Below are positions 11,053 through 20,081 of a DNA stretch of 64,000 nt, piece after piece. Positions within the stretch are counted from its first letter, which is position 1. Each line of letters opens with the position of its first letter. The notes below the pieces were generated by a model, which was not told the DNA's origin, ran no database searches, and worked only from the letters and a program-made list of their open reading frames with translations. Source of the stretch: Argopecten irradians. Its lineage: Eukaryota; Mollusca; Bivalvia; Pectinida; Pectinidae. Location of the stretch: contig NC_091144.1 in assembly GCF_041381155.1 (NCBI RefSeq), positions 34,635,262-34,699,261 of the forward strand, in the 5' to 3' direction. The translations under genes and the position numbers were made by a program.

Positions 11053-12668
11053 ATGGACGTTGGAGAATATGTTGGACGCCAAAAGGACGTTGAAGAATAT
11101 GACGGACGCCTAAAGGACGTTGGAGAATATAACGAACGCTTAGATAAACTTATACTGGATGGTAAAAGTATAAATGATAGCATAATGAACTCAGCTTCAA
11201 TTAACACCGAGGAAACAGATTTACTAATAATTCCAGAGGACCACATTCCGATCGGAAACGAATCCGATGTTTCCGTAAAAGATGACCGACTCGATGAATG
11301 TGGTGCTGAACGCTCAACAGTGACGGATGATAGAAAGATAAACGATATATTCGATGAAATCGGATATTTTCAGTCTGAAAACACAAATCATATCGAATCA
11401 GACAAACTGTATCTATTACGTGACGAAGATATTGAGTTAGCGGCAAGGGTTGGATTGATTAGGCGATCCCAGATCGACAGAAGAGCGGTCGTACCCGACA
11501 GGAAAGCCATGAGGGTATCAGTTATAATTTCAGTTATATATTTGCCTTACCTTTATAAGCTTTCGCTTTTTGGCATCCTTAAAGATTATTCACATTCATG
11601 GATTTTTTTCATCTTTCATTGGTATATTGTTTTAGAAAATGAATTCTACTTATATGCAGACAATACATCCATAGTGCCTTTTTATATGATTGTTTACATA
11701 TGTATTCCGTTGAGTTGGTGGCATAGCAGTTGGGGCTAAACTTTATGTTGATGTTTTTCCAATATCACCAACTCCACCAAAATTTAGATGCTAACATGTA
11801 GTATATAATAGCCGTGGATTTTTGAAAATGATTATCTCTTTTCTATTTGTTTATTAATGTAACGTCTTTATTGTTTTCATATTTGCGAGAAATATTGATC
11901 AAAATAACAGTCCTGCAAAGAGCTTGCCAATCGAACCGCGAAACAAGAATTCCCTCGAAAATAACCACATCTACAGTATGTGTTCTCAGGGATCCCATTT
12001 ACGAAAGAATAATGTTTTCACGTGATGAAGACACGGAGAATGAAACGTTACCTAGATTTCAGTGATCAGTTTTGTGTATGATGTTCCATAAACCAGATCC
12101 ATAATTTTATATGCCACGAGACTATAGGCGCGCGATACATACTAATTTTTTTTGAGTAAATCCATATTACGCAGACACAAGTGCAAGATGATATCCATCA
12201 CACAGGATAACTAGTATTTATTGAAATATAGACAAAACTTTCATATTACGCTTAGCTCGGATTAGACGTTTCCGTCTACTCAGACCAACGTGCGACGTCA
12301 TATTTTGATTGTGACATCATTTTTACCCGTGACGTCACAATGGTGTCATTACACGTGTGTCTTATGGTATTTTATGACATGACAGTGTAACATAAACAGA
12401 CCAGTCGTACGATAAATATGGATTTAAAGATCACCAATATAGAGACGTAGCTCCAGAAAGACAATGTAGTTATTTTTCTCACTCTGTTCTTGTCCCATAG
12501 GTACTCTTGCGTCATATCTATGACGTCACTGGAGAAGTTTATGACGACATCCCGGCTAAGTATCGTACGTCACACGTCAGCCTAGCGTTTTACCTAAAAC
12601 TATGTATTCGAGCCCCGGAACGACAAGTGGACAGCTCTATGTACACGTACGGACAGACTTGGGATTGA
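11053..12668 (+). CDS. Unrecognised 209-residue protein, two exons, divergent from SoxH
   Basis: Exon 1 is 11053-11514 and exon 2 is 12501-12668. The intron has donor GTATCA and acceptor CCCATAG, phase 0 on both sides. The start is the ATG at 11053 with AAA before it and G after. Residues 2-31 form three imperfect decapeptide repeats (DVGEYVGRQK, DVEEYDGRLK, DVGEYNERLD), followed by an acidic low-complexity stretch. The C-terminal third is more globular: DEDIELAARVGLIRR, then HIYDVTGEVYDDIPAKYRT and a Leu/Tyr-rich end TYGQTWD. A poly(A) signal follows the stop by 26 bp. No signal peptide or membrane segment is seen. The ELAARVGL block loosely resembles the AAxxG core of dynein-adaptor CC1 boxes, but I do not claim membership. 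Reading past 11514 meets intron-like hydrophobic sequence. Exon 2 has clear coding character; the join is inferred. Confidence 0.68.
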
Positions 12669-12693
12669 AGGTATCATGCAGTGTCAAGTTCAC

Positions 12694-12699
12694 AATAAA
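12694..12699 (+). terminator. Poly(A) signal of the two-exon gene
   Basis: AATAAA lies 26 bp after the TGA at 12666-12668 and is followed by a T-rich segment. This supports 12501-12668 being the terminal coding exon. Confidence 0.7.
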
Positions 12700-12871
12700 A
12701 TAAGTAGATTTCTAACCTGTGTTCAAAGTTAGCATTTCTTTAATGAATAGAAAGTATAAGGTCGCGGTATCCAAATGAGTCTAATATTTAAGTCGTAGTA
12801 TACATTTGTATGAGGGATTTTGAGGCATACATATTTTTGATTTTAATATAAGATCAAATACCAAGATCGTT

Positions 12872-13090
12872 TTGGTTTTATTAGTTTAACACCCTATTAA
12901 CAGCCAGGGTCCTGTAAGGAGTGACGTGCCAGGTTTGCTGGTGGAGAAAAGCTGGAGTGCCTGGAGAAAAACCACCGACAATTAGTCAGTACCTGCCAAC
13001 TGCCCCACATGGGATTTGAACCCGCAACCAAGAGGTGGAAGGTTTGTGGTAAAATGTCAGGACATCTTAACCACTAGACCACCGTGGTCG
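12872..13090 (-). mobile_element. tRNA-derived SINE
   Basis: On the minus strand the head reads GGTGGTCTAGTGGTTAAGAT (pol III A-box) and, about 45 bp on, GGTTCAAATCC (B-box). The body has GTGGTTTTTCTCCAGGCACT and the tail GGCTGTTAATAGGGTGTTAA. The head order and spacing identify a tRNA-derived promoter. Fragments of the same SINE occur at 27.24-27.30 kb and 27.42-27.53 kb. Confidence 0.8.
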
Positions 13091-13235
13091 TTTGAGGTTG
13101 ATCACCTGTAACTGTACAGCAATGTGCATAATGTCGCCAACAACACAGGAGTATTATTACTGTCATGATATACCCACTCCTAGTGTGTGTACAACCACAG
13201 GTGAGACATGTAATTTGGTCCTTGACGTACACAAG

Positions 13236-13385
13236 AAATATACATTGGTTGACTGTTGGGCGTCAATGTTTCTGTGATTGGTCAGGTTTTTCCTCCTGAA
13301 ATGACTTCAGTTTTACTATGACATATTCCAGGAGTGGATACAACGACAGTGATACCAACCCCTGTAATGGCGAGAGGGTAGGCTA
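13236..13385 (+). mobile_element. Family 3 element, half copy
   Basis: The segment ttggttgactgttgggcgtc, then gattggtcaggtttttcctc, then CTTCAGTTTTACTATGACAT and attccaggagtgga corresponds to the internal and right-end blocks of family 3. The left terminus is absent. Confidence 0.6.
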
Positions 13386-13478
13386 TCTTTTGCAGGCACA
13401 AGAAATGACGAGGAAATTTGAAGGGAAAAAAATTTTGATTTCATTACACTCACATGAATCTTTCAATAGCCCATTTCA

Positions 13479-13511
13479 TTTCTGCTCTGTCGGTGGAGGA
13501 TCATCTTTAAC
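13479..13511 (+). repeat. Short dispersed repeat end
   Basis: ATTTCTGCTCTGTCGGTGGA followed by ggatcatctttaa is the inverted counterpart of the block at 6286-6322. Confidence 0.55.
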
Positions 13512-14049
13512 AAATCAGTGAACAAAATATGAACAATCAAACGATTGTAAAAAGACATATAGTTTAATATATAAAAATGCATAAAATATCTACAATAAAT
13601 TAGCCGTAAGGAAAACTGGACACAAGCTCACATATAAATCAATGTTGTACAGTCGATACTGTAACGTCACAGCACTATCTACTCTGAGTTTCCTCTAACC
13701 CTGATACCAAACCTAGACATTGTGATAAGTACAATAACAGAGGTGTCGGGTGTACCCCAGAGAACTAACTGGCAGAATGTCTAAATCAGATGTATTGGTC
13801 GGAGGAAATTCCTGCTATAAACTACTTGCAAACAGTAATGAACATTGCGTAGGTATCAAGTGAAATGTTGTGAAATAAATGAAGACTAAAATTTCAACAT
13901 TAGGATAAAAGTCTACATCAATATTCAAGTAAGAATAACAATAGTCAAGATATTGTGATTAACAAATAGTGAATGAAAACAAAAGCAGATTATAGATTAA
14001 GACAAGAGGTAAACAAAGGTATTGAGGTCGGTGAACCACGTCATGATTA

Positions 14050-14425
14050 TATTGTATATTATGGCACATTTTTTTCATGATTACGCATTGATGCCAATAT
14101 TTTTTACTTTCATTGAGGTATAACAGAATTTTGTTTGCAAACTGTGTAAATCAGCTTTACAGATTTTCACAAAATTTTACAAACAAAGTTTATTTCATAA
14201 CCCAGTGAAATTAGGATATAGTGACATCAAATCTTATAATTAAAAATATACGGTAAGATAAAATATGTTTAAATATATGATTCCATTGATTTTCTAATAG
14301 ATTACTTCTTCCAAATCAATACGCAACACTGACGTCTCTATTGTGATTTGTCATGTTTTCGCAATATTCCTTGAGTTTTTCTTCTTAGAAGTATGAAGAA
14401 AAAAGAGTCTACCAGTTAGAAAGCC
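14050..14425. mobile_element. Family 2 palindromic element, diverged copy
   Basis: It contains acagaattttgtttgcaaac, the inverted counterpart caaacaaagtttatttcata, accc, then the outer-domain blocks gattccattgattttc, aatcaatacgcaac and tctattgtgat. These occur in the same order in the 33.2 kb copy. Confidence 0.6.
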
Positions 14426-14830
14426 GGATTTAGTATGAAAATAAAAATTATAGTTATGTAAGTGCAACAGATAAGAAATAGCTTGAGTGAAACTACCAGC
14501 ACTCTGCCTTATATTATTTACAGATGCATGCCAAGGTCAAAAAGGTTATTTTTGCAATCAAAATTTTTGCGATTTGATTTTAAAAAAAAACCAAGAAAAT
14601 CAGATTTAAAATTTTTAAATTTTTCGTGATATAGATTTTAAAGGTAGATATCTCATCCCCAGCTTTAGGGTAAATGTTGTCAGATAATTAATAGCCAAAT
14701 TGTTTTTTTTTTTTCCCGTATTTTTTTTATTTTATAATAAAAGTTGTCCCCCTTTGATGAATACTCCTCTTCTCATCAACAGTGTCCTATGAGAGTTAAT
14801 TTCCGGAAAATAAATTGAATAAATCCTGTC

Positions 14831-14878
14831 CTCTAAATCTGAGTGAAACAAAGGGAAGTTACTCTGATGGATAAGATC
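14831..14878. repeat. Short repeat (gagtgaaacaaagggaagtt)
   Basis: GAGTGAAACAAAGGGAAGTT then actctgatggata is one arm of a small inverted-repeat element that is present with both arms at 19432-19522 and, diverged, at 15847-15932. Confidence 0.5.
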
Positions 14879-15426
14879 AAAACTTTTTGATGTTCTTCTC
14901 CACTAAAAAACAGAAACACATAAGAACAATACTAATTAAAAAAAAAAAAAAATTCTTCCTCAACAAACACATTACCTCCCAAAACAGCAACATGATATAT
15001 TTTAAAAAATTTAATTAATTGTTTAAGCTGCATTCTCAGTAAAAATACATATGAAACACATATTGTAAAATTTGGTTGAACATAAATGCTTCAACATGAT
15101 ATGGCACAAATTCAGGAATTCTACCAAGAAAAAGCATTAATTTGAAATATGAACCATGAGATCTACAAAAACACTGATAAGCAATGCATATCAAAATAAG
15201 TAAAATTTAAAATCTGCAGCTAAACAACTAGCAAACCATACTAAATAAAATTGAAAAATACCATTGTCAAAGTTTAGGTTATATGGTCATGTTAAGATTT
15301 TCCAATTTAAATATCATATTTTCTGTGAAAGATGTTAGAAATGCTGCATGTCAATCAGTCTTTCATCGTTACTATTATTTTGCTAGAAAGTATATTCTTC
15401 TCATTGAAACACATTATTTTTAAATG

Positions 15427-15493
15427 ACAGGGACTTGGTAATATATATATATATGCTGACTGTTGGGAAATTTGTGCCAAGTCCCTGTGGTTA
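15427..15493. repeat. Small inverted-repeat element (acagggacttgg ends), copy 1
   Basis: The ends ACAGGGACTTGG and CCAAGTCCCTGTGG enclose a (TA)n tract and a short spacer. A second copy with the same ends lies at 18828-18937. Confidence 0.65.
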
Positions 15494-15535
15494 CAAACCA
15501 TAATTTTATTTCAGGAAAGATAACTCCACATTGAA

Positions 15536-15724
15536 TTATTTGTATTTGCATATTACAGAGTTATTTGCCCTTGTGGTAAGGCATCAATTGTGATGTCATG
15601 TGTTTGCGAGAGTAACATCATTATTTTCAGAAAAAACAAGATGAATTGCGCTCACAAAATAAGGATGTCACAATGGATACCTACCCTCAAGGGAGCTAAC
15701 TCTGTAATATGCAAAGACGGAATA
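15536..15724. mobile_element. Family 1 palindromic MITE, copy b
   Basis: TTTGCATATTACAGAGTTAT starts the element and GAGCTAACTCTGTAATATGC then aaagacggaat ends it. Internal arms are atcaattgtgatgtcatgtg/tttgcgag and gaattgcgctcacaaaat, then gatgtcacaatggatacct. It is about 190 bp and wholly palindromic in plan. Confidence 0.8.
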
Positions 15725-15846
15725 CTTTATTAGATTTGAGATCTAACAAAGAGTACCATCATAAAATTACAGATGTGAACACGAACAGGAATAACTCTGA
15801 ACTACTTCAATAGTAAACAAACACACACTGAACTGGAATTGACAGT

Positions 15847-15932
15847 CTAATCTATCAAAGTTACTTCCCTTTTTTCCCCCACATTCCATCCGACAGACTG
15901 AAACTCAGGGAAGTAAACTTAAATAGATCAGA
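15847..15932. repeat. Small inverted-repeat element (atctatcaaagttacttccc)
   Basis: Left arm tctatcaaagttacttccct and right arm agggaagtaaacttaaatag bracket a short unrelated spacer. It is related to 14831 and 19432. Confidence 0.5.
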
Positions 15933-16209
15933 ACGGGGCGTGGGGGGAGGGCTGTACATCAAAAGGCTATGCACTGGGGCTTCTTATCTGTAACACATAA
16001 TGAAATGCCAGGAGGTACATGTGTACTAAACCTCAGAATAAACTTATCTCCTTTAGTTCTCCTAAAGCGACTTGTAAGGGAGACCATTTGAGAGATAGAT
16101 TGCTTTCCTAGGAAAATCAATCCTGTTATTCAAATAGAAAATTCAGGATCCACACCAAAGTCTCACATGTACATAATAAGATTTAAGTGTCTCTAATTTT
16201 GTAACGGGA

Positions 16210-16330
16210 AATAATCCACTTAATCAAGGGACATAACCCACATAATCAAAGGAAATGACCCACATAATCAAAGAACATGACCCACATAATCAAGGGACAT
16301 AATCCACATAATCAAGGGACATAATCTACA
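16210..16330 (+). repeat. 22-bp minisatellite, about 5.5 units
   Basis: Units approximate ATAATCAAGGGACATAACCC plus AC, with one to three differences each and a constant 22-bp period. Confidence 0.9.
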
Positions 16331-16497
16331 TTTCATATAGCAGAAAATCAACAAAATGGTGTTTTCACTTTAAAAATCTATAGAAACACACAATTTGTAA
16401 TGATCAATGTGTATCAATGTAAAAGCATATCAATACATTAAATTTGTAATGGAGCATAACAATTACCATAACATAAATCTAGGTTTGTGTATAATAG

Positions 16498-16512
16498 ATA
16501 TATATATATATA
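16498..16512 (+). repeat. (TA)n microsatellite
   Basis: A short run of TA dinucleotides, with related short TA runs at about 15441 and 16545. Confidence 0.7.
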
Positions 16513-16759
16513 AATATAGAGGGCAGTAAAATTCTATCTAGCAGATATATACATACATGTATATAGGTAAATCGATAACACATACACATTTCATTTTGTT
16601 AGGTCAACAAATCTTTTTCATATATACTGTACAATGAAACATAGTCAAACCTGGCTTTGGAATCACGAAACAATCTTTAATGCTTAAACTCTTCAACTCT
16701 TTAAATAGTCAACAAATATAATGTACTTTTTGTAATATCATGTAAGATTGGCCAAGTCA

Positions 16760-17065
16760 AACTTATGACTTGAGACTGTTCCATGACCTTGAGACCTTCC
16801 CATAACCTTGAGAGTATCCCATTACATTGGAACTACCCTATGACTTTGACACTGTTCCATGACCTTGAGACTGTTCCATGACCTTGAGACTATCCCATGA
16901 CTTTGAGATTATACCAGGACCATAAGACTATTTTGTGACCTTGAGACTGTCCCATGACATTGAGAGTATCCTATGACATTGAGAGTATCCCATGACCTCT
17001 AGGCTATCCTATGACATCAGTCTACTCCATCACCTCCAGGTTATTCCATGACCTTGAGGCCTAGT
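16760..17065 (+). repeat. Degenerate minisatellite, about 21-bp unit, roughly 14 units
   Basis: Units follow the theme GACCTTGAGACTGTTCCAT with many substitutions (ttgagagtatccca, ttgagactatccca, and so on). The period is about 21-22 bp throughout. Confidence 0.85.
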
Positions 17066-17369
17066 TTGACCTATATACCACCCAGCTGTAATGCATGGTT
17101 TGGTGCAGATTATTTGACTATATAATTATATTGCCATTGTTTGTCAGGTAATTTAATGCCACCATTTGTCCAGCAGAAAAGATAAAATTAATACAAAGCT
17201 TCTTAATTTTGTATAAATGTAATGAATGATTGTTAGTAAAAATATTGGGGCAAAAAGCAGATGTTTGATGAAATGTTTTCTTCTTTATCTGCTAGGAATA
17301 CCAAATTAGATACAAAACAGCCAAGTAAATAATATTTTACTCTTTTGGCTTATCCATATTTTTCTTTTT

Positions 17370-17530
17370 TGAATATTTAAGTTATCTCACTAATGGGAAC
17401 GTAATTGTGACATTATTATCTTGTGAGCGAACTTTGCATCATTTTCTCTAAAACATTTTATGTTAAGTTAGCTTGCAAACCCCAAACGCCACCATCAATC
17501 GAAACCAGGAAGGGCAGATAACTGTTTAAA
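17370..17530. mobile_element. Family 1 element, decayed copy
   Basis: It retains attgtgacattattatcttg, tgagcga, gcatcattttctct, gcttgcaaa and gggcagataact in the family 1 order, with both termini lost. Confidence 0.45.
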
Positions 17531-17682
17531 ATGCAATGACAGAACAATACATGTTTAATGGTATTCAAGATAGATGACAGAAATATCAACAACATCTTGG
17601 GGAAACCCACAAAATACCACATACACATGGTTTGGTAAAATACAGTAATATTATATATACCACATTGAAAAACTTGTCATAC

Positions 17683-17868
17683 TATTCCGTCTTTCCATAT
17701 TACAAAATTACCTCCCTTGGTAGATATCCATTGTGACTTCATTATTTTGGGAGCAAAATTCATGTCATTCCGTCTGAAAAGTTTGATGTTATGCTCGCAA
17801 GCAAATGACATCAAAATTAATACCTACCTGCAAGGGTAGATAACTCTGTAATATGCAAAGACAGAATA
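17683..17868. mobile_element. Family 1 palindromic MITE, copy c
   Basis: It runs from TATTCCGTCTTTCCATATTA to the inverted end TAACTCTGTAATATGCAAAG then acagaata. Inner arms are attgtgacttcattattttg and gctcgcaagcaaatgacatc. Confidence 0.8.
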
Positions 17869-18146
17869 CCTCTCCCAATGTTGGAGTAGGTCGTGTACTT
17901 CACTGATCTTGTGCTTTCCAACCATGCTGAATAAAAAGCTAATAACAGTATAATAGCTTTATAAAAATACATAAGTAAAAGAAAATATAAGATGATTGAT
18001 AATTTGTAGGAAGACAAAGTAAAGATATTTGGTTTTTTCAATAAAAGTTTTAATACTTTGGTTGAAGAAATAGCAACAGCTTTGAGCCACTTAATGAATT
18101 TGTTTTTCAGCAGGAGTCTGATGAAAATATTAGCTCGATATCCTCT

Positions 18147-18368
18147 CCGCTCCGGTAAACCTACTCTCTGTTTGTTACCTGTGCATTCCATTTGCGGATT
18201 CATACCCATTGTACTCAAATGATACGGCACCGCCAAATAGAACACGTTTGGATTTTTCCATGATGGCAGAACCCATTCAGTTCTGCTGGTACATTTTGTA
18301 AGATGTGTTTTATTTGAGATACAGCAGATTCATATCCATACAACTGGTGCAAATCTGCAAATGGAATG
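18147..18368. repeat. Inverted duplication of a 35-bp block
   Basis: On the minus strand (18225-18182) a block with TCCGCAAATGGAATGCACAG is matched on the plus strand (18330-18367) by TCTGCAAATGGAATGCATGG with similar upstream sequence. The minus-strand copy belongs to an open frame of 33 codons starting at ATG 18273 and ending at a good donor (CACAG/GTAACA). No protein family is recognised. Confidence 0.4.
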
Positions 18369-18827
18369 CATGGTACATCTTGTAAGGTTTTCTAGAGTTA
18401 CGTGAAAATCAAGATATGATTTTAATCAGATTGTTTCAGCAGTAATTTAATATTGTAAAAATGGTTGATCTGATGTTGGTATGAGATAAATATTTGGGAC
18501 TATTAAAATTTGGTATTATACACTTTACAGTAGATTATTTTCGGCAGTAAAATATTTTACATGAAATTTACCAAAATAGCAATTATATTTCTTTCAATAA
18601 TTTCAAAATTTATGCAAATACTCTAAATTGATATTGATAAGATTAGTCAGTGATAATAGTGACAAATAATCACAAAAAACACCCGCCCCAATTTTTTGCA
18701 ATTCTCAGCTTCTAACTACCGTTTCTCCTGACATAAATTAAAAAAAAAACATTATTGATTAGAGAAAAAACTGAAGTAAGCTCCATTTTAGACTTCAATT
18801 CATTTTTAGAAGTTGGTTGTCACTTTT

Positions 18828-18937
18828 ACACAGGGAATTGGCACAATTTTCCAATTACGTATTACTGTATATTTCTAAATACTGTACGTCATGTATATGT
18901 TTTACATTTGGTTGGAAATGTGCCAAGTCCCTGTGGA
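18828..18937. repeat. Small inverted-repeat element (acagggacttgg ends), copy 2
   Basis: Left ACACAGGGAATTGGCACAAT and right GAAATGTGCCAAGTCCCTGT are inverted matches. The internal region differs from copy 1. Confidence 0.65.
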
Positions 18938-19159
18938 TAGTGTCAACTATCAAATCATTTTACAGATATTATCTACCACACAGAAAAATGTCTACCAGGG
19001 TCTCAGAAGTAAAGAAAATACATAGTGATTTATGTTTACCTGTTTACAACAGACTTGTCATTTACATTTCAAACATGGTATGCAAAATGATTAATTATTT
19101 TTTAATTAACGAACTAAATAAATATCTCAAAGTATGAAGATGAAAATTTTGATGCATAA

Positions 19160-19330
19160 CACTGGTAAGCCCAAAATAGGTAAAATAACCGAAATTTGGT
19201 AATTTAACTGGGAAATAGGTAAAAATTACCAATTTTCGGTTATTTTCCCAGTTGTACAGTTATTTTCCCAGTTGTAGAGTTAAATTACCAATGTCCAGTT
19301 AAATTCCCAATTTACCAGTTAAATTCCCTA
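19160..19330. repeat. Foldback repeat of aaattaccaa/ttggtaattt blocks
   Basis: Left blocks aaaataaccgaaatttggta and atttaactgggaaatagg pair with right blocks taccaattttcggttatttt and cccagttgta. The right side additionally repeats cagttaaattcccaa two to three times. Confidence 0.6.
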
Positions 19331-19431
19331 TTTTTCTCAAGCCTTGCCCGGAGGCTATATCATAATATATCAGAGAATTAGATGTGTATTATCTAAATCT
19401 CGGATTACATCAAGGCTGCTTGTTAAAGCTA

Positions 19432-19522
19432 TTCTGATCTACCAGAGTTATTTCCCTTTGTTTTACACTGTCAGTATTGAGGGAGCGAAACAAAGGGGAG
19501 TAACTCTGATAGATAAAAATGG
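19432..19522. repeat. Small inverted-repeat element (atctaccagagttatttccc)
   Basis: TCTACCAGAGTTATTTCCCT, ttgttt and the inverted AAACAAAGGGGAGTAACTCT, gatagat bracket about 35 bp. This is the most complete copy of the family seen at 14831 and 15847. Confidence 0.7.
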
Positions 19523-19914
19523 TTAAAGCTTCAAATGAATATCAAAAATGATCATGATTAATCCCTTAAGATTGTAAAGCAGACAGATTTTGTGCAGTTT
19601 AACAAAGCTCAGTTTACGAACTAATAGATACAAATACATGAAAAATATATATTGATATAAATATACAATACAAAGATATATCTAATTTACTCACACACAA
19701 AAAAAGTAGATTCAAGATGATCGTCTTTGACACAACAAAATGTTTAAAGATAAAACAAGATACAAAAAATTCAACTATTGTTCAAGAATCACATCTTGAA
19801 AATATTTAAAACATTTCAGTAACAACAGCATTAAAGCAGATCATATGACATATGATCGGCAGTGAAAACAGCATCCTGTAAATGAGATCAAATCTATACA
19901 TAAATACTCTAAGA

Positions 19915-20005
19915 TTAACTCATTTACCCCTGAAATTTCATAATGGACTGGTCTAGTCTTTGATTTAGAAGAGTCTAAATGTGTCTTTAGGGGTGCATGA
20001 GTTAA
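19915..20005. mobile_element. 91-bp TTAA-flanked MITE
   Basis: It begins TTAACTCATTTACCCCTGAA and ends AGGGGTGCATGAGTTAA; the arms are imperfect inverted repeats ending in TTAA. Structure suggests a piggyBac-type miniature element; this is inference. It lies in the likely 3' UTR of the zinc-finger gene. Confidence 0.65.
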
Positions 20006-20081
20006 CGACCAACACAGCTAACTCTCATTTGATGAGAACTGCTGATGAGAAATATTCAATGTATCTAATAGCAGCCTTCAG

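Larger units (their letters stand above)
12720..20081. other. Gene-free, repeat-rich interval (probably includes the zinc-finger gene's 3' UTR)
   Basis: No protein-coding gene is recognised between the two-exon gene and the Ikaros-type gene. The interval holds a SINE, at least six foldback families and two minisatellites, listed separately. The part nearest 20081 should be 3' UTR of the minus-strand zinc-finger gene, whose end I cannot place. A 142-codon frame at 17.8-18.2 kb runs through a MITE end and is not considered a gene. Confidence 0.55.

Noticed and set aside
11515-11739. Continuation of the divergent gene's frame into a hydrophobic, membrane-like segment
   Set aside because: The added residues have AT-rich intron composition, begin at a splice donor, and a better phase-matched exon exists at 12501.
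11889-11974. Possible middle exon of the divergent gene
   Set aside because: It has an acceptor- and a donor-like edge, but its length and phase force a stop or shift the frame of the final exon. It could only be an alternative non-coding exon.
17817-18245. 142-codon minus-strand open frame
   Set aside because: Its 3' part runs through a family 1 MITE terminus and its middle is low-complexity Leu/Lys/Ile sequence from AT-rich DNA. No domain is recognisable.
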